A stretch of 64,000 nt of DNA from Colwellia sp. RSH04. GTDB taxonomy: Bacteria > Pseudomonadota > Gammaproteobacteria > Enterobacterales > Alteromonadaceae. A program made the position numbers and the translations under genes. A model generated the notes under the pieces. That model searched no databases. It saw only the letters and a list, made by a program, of their open reading frames with translations, and was not told the DNA's origin. Positions 35,765 through 44,990 of this stretch are shown one piece after another. The DNA is taken from contig NZ_QXIO01000004.1 in NCBI RefSeq assembly GCF_003545765.1, positions 1-64,000 of the forward strand, in the 5' to 3' direction. Every line of letters begins with the position of its first letter. Position 1 is the stretch's first letter.

Positions 35765-36790
35765 TTAATCTTGACTAAATAGCTTTTTTCGCACCATTGC
35801 ACGATAATGTTTAGGGGTTAACCCTAAATGAGTTTTAAACAACTTAGTCAAATGTCCTTGATCTTGATAACCCACATGAATAGCCACCTCTTGAATGGTT
35901 AAATTACTTGAAGCTAATAAATCTTTTGCTGACTCAATTCTAAGTTGCTGCCAATATTGTGTTGCTCTAACACCCACCGCCGCTTTAAACCGCCGCGTAA
36001 ATGAGCGCTGACTCAAGCCAAATTGCTCAGCAACTTCCGCTAAACTTAATTCTGAATGTAAATTAGTCCTTAACCAAAACTGAATTTGCGCAATTAGTTC
36101 ATCAGCATGGCGGTCAACTGCTCCTTCAAGATAGCGTTGTTCTTCATAGGGTTTTCTAATTTCATGTGAGAAATTCCGTTCAACATTTTGTGCTGCTGCC
36201 CTGCCATAAGTTTGCTCTATAATATGTACAATAATATCGGCAAGCGCGTTCAAACTCGCTGCGCAATATATCCGTTCAGATTGAGTAATAAAAAAGTCGG
36301 GTTTTAACTCAACCCTTGGATAATCACGCTTAAATTGTTCACCATAATGCCAATGAGTTGTTGCAGGGTGGTTATCAAGCAAACCTGATTCAGCTAGAAA
36401 GCAAACACCAGTACCTACGCCGATTAAGGTACTACCATGCTGCCAACAATGATTTAGCCATTGAATTAATCGTCCTTGCTTTCTTATTACAGGTCTTGGG
36501 TTTCGCCACAAGCTAGGAACTATAATAAAATCAGGAATTGTTCTATTAAGCCCACTATCCGCTAACACTTCATCAGCCACTAAACTCATTCCTGCTCTTG
36601 AACGAATCATCGCATCACTATCACTTACAAACTGTGTTAGTAATGTGTTCGCTGATTGATTATAACGTTTAGCAAATGCTTCACCCGCTAAAAGCATTTC
36701 AACAGGTAAGGTTAAACTCGTTGCTAAAACATGCTGGTATATTGCTAAACTGACATTTAAGTGGTCTGGCATTATTTTTGGTTTAGTCAT
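35765..36790 (-). CDS. GlxA-type transcriptional regulator (DJ-1/PfpI + AraC HTH)
   Basis: A 341-residue regulator. The amino half (about 1-195) is a DJ-1/PfpI-like domain with GVGTGVCFLAESGLLD in place of the catalytic nucleophile elbow. The C-terminal half (about 235-335) is an AraC-type double helix-turn-helix (SLAEVAEQFGLSQRSFTRRFK and TIQEVAIHVGYQDQGHLTKLF). It probably senses a small molecule and regulates the divergent fabY or a distant target. ATG 36790 is preferred because GAGG is eight bases upstream. Confidence 0.88.
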   Translation of the reverse strand: MTKPKIMPDHLNVSLAIYQHVLATSLTLPVEMLLAGEAFAKRYNQSANTLLTQFVSDSDAMIRSRAGMSLVADEVLADSGLNRTIPDFIIVPSLWRNPRPVIRKQGRLIQWLNHCWQHGSTLIGVGTGVCFLAESGLLDNHPATTHWHYGEQFKRDYPRVELKPDFFITQSERIYCAASLNALADIIVHIIEQTYGRAAAQNVERNFSHEIRKPYEEQRYLEGAVDRHADELIAQIQFWLRTNLHSELSLAEVAEQFGLSQRSFTRRFKAAVGVRATQYWQQLRIESAKDLLASSNLTIQEVAIHVGYQDQGHLTKLFKTHLGLTPKHYRAMVRKKLFSQD

Positions 36791-36920
36791 ATTGATTACC
36801 TCTACAATCACTATTGGCCATTATGACATATTTTTAGGCCGTTATAGCTGATAAAATATTTACATGACTGTTTAAAATAACCTTAATGAATTTAGTTCTT
36901 AATATTATTTAGGTTTTTCT

Positions 36921-38816
36921 ATGACTGCTTTACCTTTAATTGTTGGCATGGGTGGTATTAATGCTGCTGGCCGTACGTCTTTTCATCAAGGTTTTCGTCG
37001 AATCGTTATTGATAAATTAACAGCACAAGCGCGCCAAGAGACAATGCTGGGTTTAGCCAGTTTAATGAACTTAGTATCACTTAAAGATGGCCAACTTGTT
37101 GACGGTGAGAATAACCCCGTTGCCCATGAAGAGATTGAAACTAAATTTGGTCAACAGATTCTTGCTGGTACGCTTATTCGAAAAATAGAAAAAAACCATT
37201 TCGATCCCGATGCAACGCACGGTCATCAAAAAATGAATCTAGCCCCGACAGAACAACACATACAATTCGAACTGAAAGCGAAAGAACTACCCAAACCACT
37301 ACCGGCATCTTGGATAGTTACTGAGCTTGATTCTGGGCGTGTCAGCGTAGAAATCCCTGAGCAATTAACGATTACTCATGATACTTACCGTAACAATCCT
37401 ATTAAAGCTGCCGGACAAATGCCTACCGGCTTTTTACCTGAAAAGCTTTACAATAGCCGTTATCAGCCACGTGGTTTGCAGGCGACTATTTTTGCCGCGA
37501 CTGATGCTATTCGCTCTACAGGCATTGAATGGGATGCCATTTTAGAAAAAATCACCCCAGATCAAGTTGGAGCTTACTCAGCTTCTGTCGCAGGGCAAAT
37601 GCAGGATGAAGGCTTAGGTGGTATGGCAAAAAGCCGCTTATTGGGTTCACGTGTTAGTACTAAGCAATTAGCACTTGGCTTAAATACTATGTCAACTGAC
37701 TTTATAAACGCATACGTCACAGGCAATGTTGGCACTACTTTTACTTCATCAGGTGCTTGTGCAACTTTTCTTTATAATTTAAGAGCTGCCGTGCATGATA
37801 TTCATGCAGGTCGTGTTCGTGTTGCTATTGTTGGCAGTAGTGAAGCACCGATTACACCAGAAATTGTTGAAGGGTTCGGTAATATGAGTGCTTTGGCTAA
37901 TGAAGAAGGTCTTAAAAAGTTAGATGCTGCAGAGCAAGCTGATCATCGAAGAACCAGTAGACCTTTTGGTAGAAACTGCGGTTTTACCATAGGTGAAGGC
38001 GCACAATTTGTTGTACTGATGGATGACGCATTAGCACTAGAAATGGGTGCAAACATAATGGGTTCAGTCGCTGATGTATTCATTAATGCTGATGGATTCA
38101 AAAAATCAATTACTGCACCAGGTCCAGGTAACTATATTACCATGGCAAAATCCGTTGCCTTAGCCGAGCAAATACTAGGTAAAGAAGCCTTACAAAAACG
38201 CAGCTTTATTTTGGCACATGGTTCAAGTACACCACAAAATAGAGTTACTGAATCGCTTATTTATCATCGTATTGCCGAGTCATTTAATATTGAAAATTGG
38301 CCAGTAGCGGCGCCAAAAGCTTATGTAGGCCATACAATAGGGCCAGCAAGTGGTGATCAAATGGCAATGGCGTTAGGTGTATTTCACGACAATATTATGC
38401 CTGGTGTTACTACCATAGATGAAGTCGCAGAAGATGTTCACAATCAACATTTAAATATTGCAACCGAACATTGGCACTGCCCCGATATGGATGTAGCATT
38501 TATTAATTCAAAAGGTTTTGGTGGTAATAATGCAACGGCAACAGTGTTATCAGCTAAAGTAAGCCTTGATATGCTATCAAAACGTTATGGTGAAAGCGCC
38601 ATGACAACTTACCATGAAAAGCTTTCGGATGTTAAAAACGCGCAACAGCAATATCGAGACAATGCCAACCAAGGACAATTCGATATTATCTACAAGTTTG
38701 GTGAAGGCTTACTCGATGAAGATGCCATTGAGATAAACAATAAGCAATTAAGCTTCGCTGAGTATAAACACGCTATTGATTTGCCCAATAAAAATCCATT
38801 CAACGATATGGTATAA
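36921..38816 (+). CDS. fabY: Beta-ketoacyl-ACP synthase, FabY-like
   Basis: A 631-residue ketosynthase. Unlike FabB or FabF (about 410 residues) it has extensions at both ends and an insert, the layout described for Pseudomonas aeruginosa FabY (about 634 residues), which condenses acetyl-CoA with malonyl-ACP to start fatty acid synthesis. The catalytic Cys280 is in SSGACATFLYN; the two active-site histidines are in LAHGSSTPQNRV (about 430) and YVGHTIGPASG (about 470). It is divergent from the GlxA-type regulator. The name rests on length and motifs. Confidence 0.82.
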   Translation: MTALPLIVGMGGINAAGRTSFHQGFRRIVIDKLTAQARQETMLGLASLMNLVSLKDGQLVDGENNPVAHEEIETKFGQQILAGTLIRKIEKNHFDPDATHGHQKMNLAPTEQHIQFELKAKELPKPLPASWIVTELDSGRVSVEIPEQLTITHDTYRNNPIKAAGQMPTGFLPEKLYNSRYQPRGLQATIFAATDAIRSTGIEWDAILEKITPDQVGAYSASVAGQMQDEGLGGMAKSRLLGSRVSTKQLALGLNTMSTDFINAYVTGNVGTTFTSSGACATFLYNLRAAVHDIHAGRVRVAIVGSSEAPITPEIVEGFGNMSALANEEGLKKLDAAEQADHRRTSRPFGRNCGFTIGEGAQFVVLMDDALALEMGANIMGSVADVFINADGFKKSITAPGPGNYITMAKSVALAEQILGKEALQKRSFILAHGSSTPQNRVTESLIYHRIAESFNIENWPVAAPKAYVGHTIGPASGDQMAMALGVFHDNIMPGVTTIDEVAEDVHNQHLNIATEHWHCPDMDVAFINSKGFGGNNATATVLSAKVSLDMLSKRYGESAMTTYHEKLSDVKNAQQQYRDNANQGQFDIIYKFGEGLLDEDAIEINNKQLSFAEYKHAIDLPNKNPFNDMV

Positions 38817-38930
38817 GCCCAATAATGTTTGCGAGGTTATACGTTATTACAGATATCTTAGCGTGTAACCTTAAGCAAATATTCGTTAGAATAAGTCTGT
38901 ATAAGCAACTTTTAATGTGTTCTTTACGAC

Positions 38931-39605
38931 CTAAATATTTGCATAATCATATGCCCCACCAACCTGTAAAGCTTTTTGATAAGCAGGCCTGTTTTGAATA
39001 CGCTTCACATACGCAATAATTGTAGGGTAGCTTGGGTTATGTTTATTTTGTGAAGCCCACGCTTCTAAAGGAAAGCTCATTTGAATATCAGCACCTGTTA
39101 AAGTGTCACCTGCGAACCATTCATTTTCTTTTAAATGAATTTCAATCAGCGCTAAATTATCACCAATATTTTTTAGAACGTATCCATCCATAACTTTTTT
39201 AGCAATCCCTTTAGCAATAGGCTTAACAATAAATGGTAATGAACGCGCTACAATTTTTTTAAAAATTAAAGCTAACAATAACTGAGGCATCATTGTGCCT
39301 TCTGAAAAATGAAGCCAATACTTATATTGCCAATAACTACTGCTTTTCACAGCTGGTATAAACGATGAGTCACCATAAGTTTCACTGAGATATTCAATAA
39401 TGGCACCTGATTCAGCAATCATTTTTTCACCATCAGTAATGACAGGAGATTTGCCTAAGGGATGAACCTGTTTCAATTGCTCTGGTGCTAAATTTGTTTT
39501 GGGGTCTCGTTCATAGTGTTTAACTTGGTATGGAATTTTTAGTTCCTCTAACGCCCAAAGAACACGTTGCGAACGTGAATTATTTAAATGGTGTACTGTA
39601 ATCAT
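38931..39605 (-). CDS. Glutathione S-transferase family protein
   Basis: A 224-residue cytosolic transferase. The thioredoxin-like amino domain starts MITVHHLNNSRSQRVLWALEEL with the catalytic Ser/Asn region (about 9-12) and the glutathione-contacting PVITDGEKMIAESGAIIEYL (about 54-72). The helical C-terminal domain ends with the usual GADIQMSFPLEAW motif. The substrate is unknown. It is convergent with fabY; an imperfect hairpin (38834-38871) lies between. Confidence 0.9.
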   Translation of the reverse strand: MITVHHLNNSRSQRVLWALEELKIPYQVKHYERDPKTNLAPEQLKQVHPLGKSPVITDGEKMIAESGAIIEYLSETYGDSSFIPAVKSSSYWQYKYWLHFSEGTMMPQLLLALIFKKIVARSLPFIVKPIAKGIAKKVMDGYVLKNIGDNLALIEIHLKENEWFAGDTLTGADIQMSFPLEAWASQNKHNPSYPTIIAYVKRIQNRPAYQKALQVGGAYDYANI

Positions 39606-39759
39606 ATATTTCCTAATTGCTTATCTGTTGATTCAACCACCGATATTGGTATCGAATTTACCCAAAAAAAATACGTATCTCAGTGCAAAGAAGATCACAC
39701 AAAATCAAAAAAATATCTGTATGAAATATCAGCATAAAGAAAACACTCACACAAATTAA

Positions 39760-39775
39760 CTGTACATAAAAACAG
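39760..39775 (+). promoter_or_regulatory. LexA-type SOS box upstream of topB
   Basis: CTGTACATAAAAACAG matches the gammaproteobacterial LexA operator CTGT-N8-ACAG with both half sites perfect and an AT-rich spacer. It lies 45-60 bases before the topB start codon. Regulation by LexA is inference from the motif; the functional promoter hexamers are not obvious. Confidence 0.6.
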
Positions 39776-39819
39776 TGCATGAGTTATGCTATAGCTATGT
39801 TGATTAAAAGCAAATCCTT

Positions 39820-41754
39820 GTGAAGTTATATATTGCTGAAAAACCAAGTTTAGGTCGCGCGATTGCGGCAGCATTACCTAAGCCCCATAAAAACCACAAA
39901 ACTCATATTGAACTAGCCAATGGTGATATGGTGAGTTGGTGTATTGGTCATATTTTGGCGCAAGCTAATCCCGAAGATTACGACTTACAGTTTAAGAAAT
40001 GGCAAATGGAAACCTTGCCTATTATTCCCGAGCAGTGGCAACTCAAGCCTATTTATCGCACTCGAAGTCAACTTACCGTTTTAAGAAAACTCGTAAAGCA
40101 AGCCAGTGAAATTATCCATGCTGGCGATCCTGATAGAGAAGGTCAACTACTCGTTGATGAAGTGATTGATTACCTAAAAGTACCTAAAACAAAAAAATTA
40201 AAAACTAAGCGTTTACTGATCAGTGATTTGAATTTATCCGCAGTAAAAAGGGCGCTTAATGCGCTTAAAGATAATAGCGAGTTCATGCCGTTATCGATTT
40301 CTGCACTAGCGCGCTCTAGAGCTGATTGGCTTTATGGAATAAATCTTACCCGCGCCTACACTATTCAAGGGCAAAAATCGGGTTTTAATAGCGTACTATC
40401 AGTGGGTAGAGTACAAACCCCAGTGCTTGGCTTAGTAGTGAAGCGCGAACAAGATATTGCAAACTTCGTCAGTAAACCTTTTTATCAGGTATTTGCACAC
40501 TTACAAACCGAACAAAATGAATATTTTACAGCAAAGTGGCAACCGAGTGAACATTGCCAACCCCATTGTGATGAAGAAGGGCGTGTACTTAATAAAGCTT
40601 TAGCTGAAAATGTTATTAACCGCATCACTAATCAACCCGCTGTTGTTAATAAGGTAAGCAATGAGCAAAAGCAACAAAATGCTCCTTTACCTTTTAATTT
40701 ATCAAGCTTACAAATTAGTGCCGCAAAACAGTTTTCGATGAATGCCAAGCTTGTTCTCGATGTTTGCCAAGCACTCTACGAAAAGCACAAGCTAATCACT
40801 TACCCGCGTTCAGATTGCCGATACCTCCCTAAAGAGCAATTTCATCAAGCCCCCACTATTGTTAAAATGCTTTGTCAAAGTAGCTTGCCTGCACAGCCAC
40901 TATCAATACAACAGCAAGCAGAGCAAGCCAATACTTCCCTAAAAAGCAAAGCTTGGAATGATAAAAAAGTTACCGCACATCACGCTATTGTGCCTACCGA
41001 AAAGTCAGCCAACAACATAGCACTAAACCCTTTTGAAAAAAATATTTACGGGCTCATTGTTAGGCAGTATTTATTGCAGTTTTACCCTGCTTATCAATAT
41101 CAACAAACCAAAATAACGGTCACAATTGCTAATGGCTTATTTACTTGTCAGCTTAATGAAGAAACTCAATTAGGTTGGAAAGCATTATTCCCAAAAAACA
41201 AAAAAGAACAGAATGAATCAACGCTAAGTATGCAAAAGCTTCCTTCTTTAACTAAAGGGCAAGTATTACAATGCACCAAGGGAGAGCTAATTGAAAAACA
41301 CACCTCGCCGCCAGCATCATTTACTGATGCTAGCCTGTTAAGTGCTATGACAGGGATTGCGCGCTATGTTAAAGATGCGAACATTAAAAAAGTGTTACGA
41401 GATACTGATGGCTTAGGTACAGATGCGACAAGAGCAGGTATTATAGAACTGCTCTTTAAACGTGATTTTTTAAAGCGACAAGGCAAAACAATATTAGCCA
41501 CTGAAACAGGTAAAGCGTTAATTAATGCCTTACCTGAGCATGCTACTTTGCCCGACATGACAGCCCAATGGGAAGCCTCATTAACGGCAATTAGCGAAAA
41601 GACAACAAGTTACCAGCACTTTATGGCCCCTTTAACACAAACCGTTACTGACATGGTAAATAGCGCTAGCCAACAAGACTTCTCTGGTTTACCGAAAGTG
41701 TCTTTTAAACCTAAACGTGGCAAAAAAAAGTTTGCTAAGAAGAAAGCAAGTTAA
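39820..41754 (+). CDS. topB: DNA topoisomerase III
   Basis: A 644-residue type IA topoisomerase. The toprim domain begins MKLYIAEKPSLGRAIA and holds the metal-binding HAGDPDREGQL (about 105). The active-site tyrosine is in ITYPRSDCRYLP (about 335). A basic tail (FKPKRGKKKFAKKKAS) replaces zinc fingers. It decatenates DNA and resolves recombination intermediates with RecQ. The start codon is GTG, chosen because it gives exactly the conserved amino terminus. A LexA-type box precedes it. Confidence 0.95.
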   Translation: MKLYIAEKPSLGRAIAAALPKPHKNHKTHIELANGDMVSWCIGHILAQANPEDYDLQFKKWQMETLPIIPEQWQLKPIYRTRSQLTVLRKLVKQASEIIHAGDPDREGQLLVDEVIDYLKVPKTKKLKTKRLLISDLNLSAVKRALNALKDNSEFMPLSISALARSRADWLYGINLTRAYTIQGQKSGFNSVLSVGRVQTPVLGLVVKREQDIANFVSKPFYQVFAHLQTEQNEYFTAKWQPSEHCQPHCDEEGRVLNKALAENVINRITNQPAVVNKVSNEQKQQNAPLPFNLSSLQISAAKQFSMNAKLVLDVCQALYEKHKLITYPRSDCRYLPKEQFHQAPTIVKMLCQSSLPAQPLSIQQQAEQANTSLKSKAWNDKKVTAHHAIVPTEKSANNIALNPFEKNIYGLIVRQYLLQFYPAYQYQQTKITVTIANGLFTCQLNEETQLGWKALFPKNKKEQNESTLSMQKLPSLTKGQVLQCTKGELIEKHTSPPASFTDASLLSAMTGIARYVKDANIKKVLRDTDGLGTDATRAGIIELLFKRDFLKRQGKTILATETGKALINALPEHATLPDMTAQWEASLTAISEKTTSYQHFMAPLTQTVTDMVNSASQQDFSGLPKVSFKPKRGKKKFAKKKAS

Positions 41755-41832
41755 ATGAAAGACAATGATTGATAATGATAATCAGATCCCTTTCATTTTT
41801 TATTGATTGAGGAAACTTCACAATAAAAGCAC

Positions 41833-42246
41833 TTACAACAATGTTTGATCATTTAAGTTTTTAGTTATTAGCTGTGTATTAAAACCATTAATAATGACAT
41901 TTCCAATCACAATTTTGGGTACTCCAGGGCTATTAATTGAAGCAAATAAATCATCAATAGTTTTATCACCCAACTCTATATCCCTTTCAGTAAATGCTAT
42001 ATTTTTTTCAGTGAGAAATTTTTTCGCTTTTTTACAATAAGGACACCATTGCGTAGTGTATATAACCACTTTATTATTTGTATTTTCAAAGTGAGCCTGT
42101 GTATTGGTTTGAATAAAAGCCGGTTCTTCATTGTATTTTTCAATACCATACTTAACTCCATACCCCATGGCTAAACCAACAGTTACAATTAAACCGTAGC
42201 TAATAACTTCTTTTATCTTATGCGCCCAACTATTTTGATTATCCAT
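41833..42246 (-). CDS. Membrane-anchored glutaredoxin-like protein
   Basis: A 137-residue protein. An amino-terminal helix (about 14-32) is followed by a short linker and a glutaredoxin domain with the redox motif QWCPYCKKA (Cys about 68 and 71) and the cis-Pro loop GVPKIVIG. The CPYC motif and positive lysines favour dithiol glutaredoxin activity. If the single helix inserts N-in, the redox domain faces the periplasm. The neighbouring six-cysteine secreted peptide is a conceivable partner. Confidence 0.82.
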   Translation of the reverse strand: MDNQNSWAHKIKEVISYGLIVTVGLAMGYGVKYGIEKYNEEPAFIQTNTQAHFENTNNKVVIYTTQWCPYCKKAKKFLTEKNIAFTERDIELGDKTIDDLFASINSPGVPKIVIGNVIINGFNTQLITKNLNDQTLL

Positions 42247-42316
42247 ATCTCATTTTTCCTAATAAAAAATGCAGCACTAGGTACTGCATAGATAATTTAA
42301 AGTGTCACGGTATAGC

Positions 42317-42529
42317 TTATCTTTGACAATTTAATGCATTATACAAACAACGACTAAGTTGGCGATCACAGAATGTATAAGAAGCACCACTATTCATACA
42401 TAATCTCTCTTGCTGTATACATGACTCATCACTCTGGCCATTACATTGACCATCAGGTCCCGCTTGTACCGTTAAAGCACCTAAACCTAAACCTAAACCT
42501 AACATCAACGACGCAATTTTTTTATTCAT
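42317..42529 (-). CDS. Small secreted six-cysteine protein
   Basis: A 70-residue protein with a clear signal peptide (about 1-23, ending TVQA) and a 47-residue mature part. Six cysteines lie at 29, 37, 44, 54, 61 and 68, the last four in C-x9-C-x6-C-x6-C spacing, suggesting three disulfides. I do not recognise the family. The signal peptide hydrophobic core is encoded by four copies of ACCTAA (minus strand TTAGGT), giving alternating Leu-Gly. It neighbours a membrane glutaredoxin on the same strand, 70 bases upstream of that gene. Confidence 0.7.
   Translation of the reverse strand: MNKKIASLMLGLGLGLGALTVQAGPDGQCNGQSDESCIQQERLCMNSGASYTFCDRQLSRCLYNALNCQR
42479..42502. repeat. Hexanucleotide microsatellite (ACCTAA x4) inside the signal peptide
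   Basis: Four perfect tandem copies of a 6-base unit, 24 bases long, inside the coding sequence of the small six-cysteine protein. Unit gain or loss keeps the frame and changes the length of the Leu-Gly hydrophobic core. Confidence 0.9.
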
Positions 42530-42780
42530 TGTTATATTTCCATACTTTTTATTTTATAAACTCTTAGCTTGTAAGCTAATTCCTTGATTTAATACTACTA
42601 AAAAAAATCATTTCCACCCTAACATTGATAATTTTCACTGTCCACAAAAATATATTGTATACACAACTATGGTTTTTATAACTTGCGAATAACATCATCA
42701 TTAACTACTTCTATTTACTCGATTAAAATAATATTATGTAAAATATTAAGAAATTCGAACTGAAAATTGAGACTACCTTT

Positions 42781-43254
42781 ATGATTATTCTGCAAAATGC
42801 TATGGAAAAAACCAACCTATACAAGTTGGATGAATTTGGCGTAAAAAACTATAACTATGGCATTTTAGGGCTACTATCTTTTGCCGTTTTTAGTGTATTA
42901 AATTTAAGTTTAGGCTATGTCGCCTATTTAGCTGAAATTACCGTTGAAACCTCACCTGTTCAAACCTATGCTGATGCGTTATGGCTTATGATGATGTCAT
43001 CAACCACTATTGGTTTTGGTGATGTATATCCCGTGACTTTCATAGGCAGAGCAGCGGTCTTTGTGATGTTTATTTTAGGGGTCGGCATTTTAGGGGGAGT
43101 AGGTGCTATATTTGCCAACAAAATTTTTGGTTTTGCTGATACCAATATTAAAAACCGTGAATTAAGAAAACAGAATGAAGATATCTTTCAGCAAAATGCT
43201 GAGATTTATATAAAACTCGCTGAATTAGAAAAAAAACTAGAATCTATGAAGTAG
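42781..43254 (+). CDS. Two-TM potassium channel with C-terminal coiled coil
   Basis: A 157-residue protein. One helix (about 25-50) is followed by the pore loop with the selectivity filter STTIGFGDVYP (about 79-89), a second helix (about 92-115) and a carboxy-terminal helical stretch (NRELRKQNEDIFQQNAEIY, about 125-155) likely to form a coiled coil that tetramerises the pore. TIGFG is the potassium-filter variant. It lacks RCK or cyclic-nucleotide domains, so gating may be voltage-independent. An alternative start at 42802 (MEKTNLYKL) is possible. Confidence 0.85.
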   Translation: MIILQNAMEKTNLYKLDEFGVKNYNYGILGLLSFAVFSVLNLSLGYVAYLAEITVETSPVQTYADALWLMMMSSTTIGFGDVYPVTFIGRAAVFVMFILGVGILGGVGAIFANKIFGFADTNIKNRELRKQNEDIFQQNAEIYIKLAELEKKLESMK

Positions 43255-43370
43255 TAGCTATTCACAATAAAAGACTATATTTTGATTTGAGCCCTATGAT
43301 TTCTCTGCAAAGTGGTAAAGTTTTTAATCTATTTAATGATCTATTAAAGCTATTTTACTACACTAAAGAT

Positions 43371-44102
43371 ATGAGATCTTTACCCCTTATCTTTAGTTTC
43401 TTTGCTTTGCTCAGTTTACCTTTGCAAGCAAACCAGCAACAATTAAAAGTGGCTATGTTTATTGAGCCACCGTACGTTGAGTTTGTAAATGAGCAATGGG
43501 TTGGTGATAATATAGATATAATCAACCTTGTAACTCAAGATCTGAATATATCTATCGATTATATTCATTGCCCCTTTGCGCGCTGTTTAACCATGGTTAA
43601 AAATGGTCAAGCAGACATGATGATGAGTTTGTTAAAATCAGCTAAACGCGAAGAAGATCTCATTTTTATCGAACCACCGTATCTAATGCAGCATCATCCA
43701 TTACGATTTTTTACCTTAAACTCGCGTCAGTTAACCATAAACCAATTAAATGATCTCGAAGGGCTATTAGTTGGCACTATACGTGGCGGTGCCTATTTTA
43801 AAGAATTTGATGAAAATAAGGCGATAAAAAAGGTTGCAGTAACATCACATGAACAATTAATAAACATGTTACTGAAGGGACATATAGACACTGTGATAGA
43901 AAGAGAAGAGTCGATAAAGCCACTGATTTCTTCGCAAGATTTTCAACAGAAAGTTTCATTAGCAAAATACCAATACAATCAGCCAGTAGGTAGTTATATC
44001 GTTTTTTCTAAGAAATCCACAAAGCAGGAACTTGCTCAACTTATTTCTGAACGGCTCAATGCTGCTATTCAAAAGGGGATTATTAACCCTAACCGACAAT
44101 AG
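43371..44102 (+). CDS. Periplasmic type-2 solute-binding protein, orphan
   Basis: A 243-residue exported PBP2-type binder. ATG 43371 begins a good signal peptide (LPLIFSFFALLSLPLQA); a longer frame from 43287 starts with TTG and adds residues without similarity. Ligand-domain motifs seen: LKVAMFIEPPYVEF, IHCPFARCLTMVKNGQADMMMSLLKS and a late LVGTIRGGAYFKE. No transporter genes are adjacent. Resembles the orphan binder at 33864-34652 only at family level. Confidence 0.8.
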   Translation: MRSLPLIFSFFALLSLPLQANQQQLKVAMFIEPPYVEFVNEQWVGDNIDIINLVTQDLNISIDYIHCPFARCLTMVKNGQADMMMSLLKSAKREEDLIFIEPPYLMQHHPLRFFTLNSRQLTINQLNDLEGLLVGTIRGGAYFKEFDENKAIKKVAVTSHEQLINMLLKGHIDTVIEREESIKPLISSQDFQQKVSLAKYQYNQPVGSYIVFSKKSTKQELAQLISERLNAAIQKGIINPNRQ

Positions 44103-44106
44103 TCAC

Positions 44107-44472
44107 CTAAAAAGGCTCTTCAACAAACTTCCAAGTATCTGCGCCATCAAAATACTTAATAGGTAAATCTTTGGTTACTTCCCTTGCTACTTGTCTAAAG
44201 TTTATTGCCATACGTGTTGAGTTTGCATCTACCACTGTGTAATGTGTTGTAACACCGCATAAAGGGCAGTGATGAAAATTAATCATCTTGTCTCCCCATT
44301 GATAGGTATTAGTAGGCACATCTTTATGAATCACTCTAATATCACGCGGGTTAAAGTATGCCCAACGAGCACCTATTCGATGGCATATTGAACAATTGCA
44401 GCAAGTAAGTGAATCAACCTTAGCTTTAATATCTATTTGCACATTGCCACAGTGGCAGCTTGCCTTAATCAT
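44107..44472 (-). CDS. GFA-family (CENP-V/GFA fold) zinc protein
   Basis: A 121-residue protein with the zinc-binding cysteines CHCGNV (6-11), CCNCSICHR (about 24-32) and HHCPLCG (about 68). The closing WKFVEEPF tail is family-typical. It is shorter and distinct from the GFA protein at 25406-25819. The true substrate is unknown. It precedes the convergent solute-binding gene by four bases. Confidence 0.86.
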   Translation of the reverse strand: MIKASCHCGNVQIDIKAKVDSLTCCNCSICHRIGARWAYFNPRDIRVIHKDVPTNTYQWGDKMINFHHCPLCGVTTHYTVVDANSTRMAINFRQVAREVTKDLPIKYFDGADTWKFVEEPF

Positions 44473-44500
44473 CTTTTAATCCTATTAAGTTTTTATTGAT

Positions 44501-44896
44501 TTATTTAACGATGTACATACCTTCGCTTTTTGGTCGACTCAGCTTAAACCCAAATTTTAAATACAGCTCTGGCACATCTGCCATCAAGGTGATGTAGGCT
44601 GTTGGCATAGCAGATTGATCAATATAACTCATCACGTATTCCATTAACATCGTGCCATAACCTTGGCCTTGATGTTTAGGATCAACGGCAACATCTACAA
44701 TATCAAAATTAAGTGCACCATCCCCGACAACTCTCGCCATTCCTATTACCTCATTATTTAGGGTAATATGCACACCGTATAAACTATTAGGCAATGCCTT
44801 CTGTGCGGCCAATAAGCTTCTAGGGGTTAAACCAGACACTTTCCTTAACCTGACAAAATCTTCTGCTGAGACAACTTTTTCTATTATTTTGTGCAA
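44501..44896 (-). CDS. GNAT-family N-acetyltransferase
   Basis: A 131-residue acetyltransferase. The acetyl-CoA motif A is present as VDVAVDPKHQGQGYGTMLMEYVM (V-x5-Q-G-x-G-x-G/M, about 70-90). The closing YLKFGFKLSRPKSEGMYI is the usual motif B. Start codon is TTG. The target is unknown; it may acetylate a small amine or a protein. It is on the same strand as the neighbouring GFA gene. Confidence 0.85.
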   Translation of the reverse strand: MHKIIEKVVSAEDFVRLRKVSGLTPRSLLAAQKALPNSLYGVHITLNNEVIGMARVVGDGALNFDIVDVAVDPKHQGQGYGTMLMEYVMSYIDQSAMPTAYITLMADVPELYLKFGFKLSRPKSEGMYIVK

Positions 44897-44924
44897 AGAG
44901 TTCTACTCTAATTCATATGTCATG

Positions 44925-44958
44925 TAAAAATAAAAAGGCACATTATATCAATGTGCCT
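44925..44958 (-). terminator. Terminator of the S9 peptidase gene
   Basis: AGGCACAT (44936-44943) pairs with ATGTGCCT (44951-44958) around a 7-base loop. On the minus strand the stem is followed by TTTTTATTTTT. It is 33 bases after the S9 peptidase stop. Confidence 0.9.
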
Positions 44959-44990
44959 CTAGGAGGTTTTTAGCTCAATAAAATACGGAA

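Noticed and set aside
38834..38871. Bidirectional terminator between fabY and the GST gene
   Set aside because: The stem is about 10 bp with a wobble and an 18-base loop, and no T-tract follows; too weak to call.
42479..42502. ACCTAA repeats as a telomere-like or replication structure
   Set aside because: Only four copies, in frame within a signal peptide, and encoding a sensible Leu-Gly hydrophobic core.
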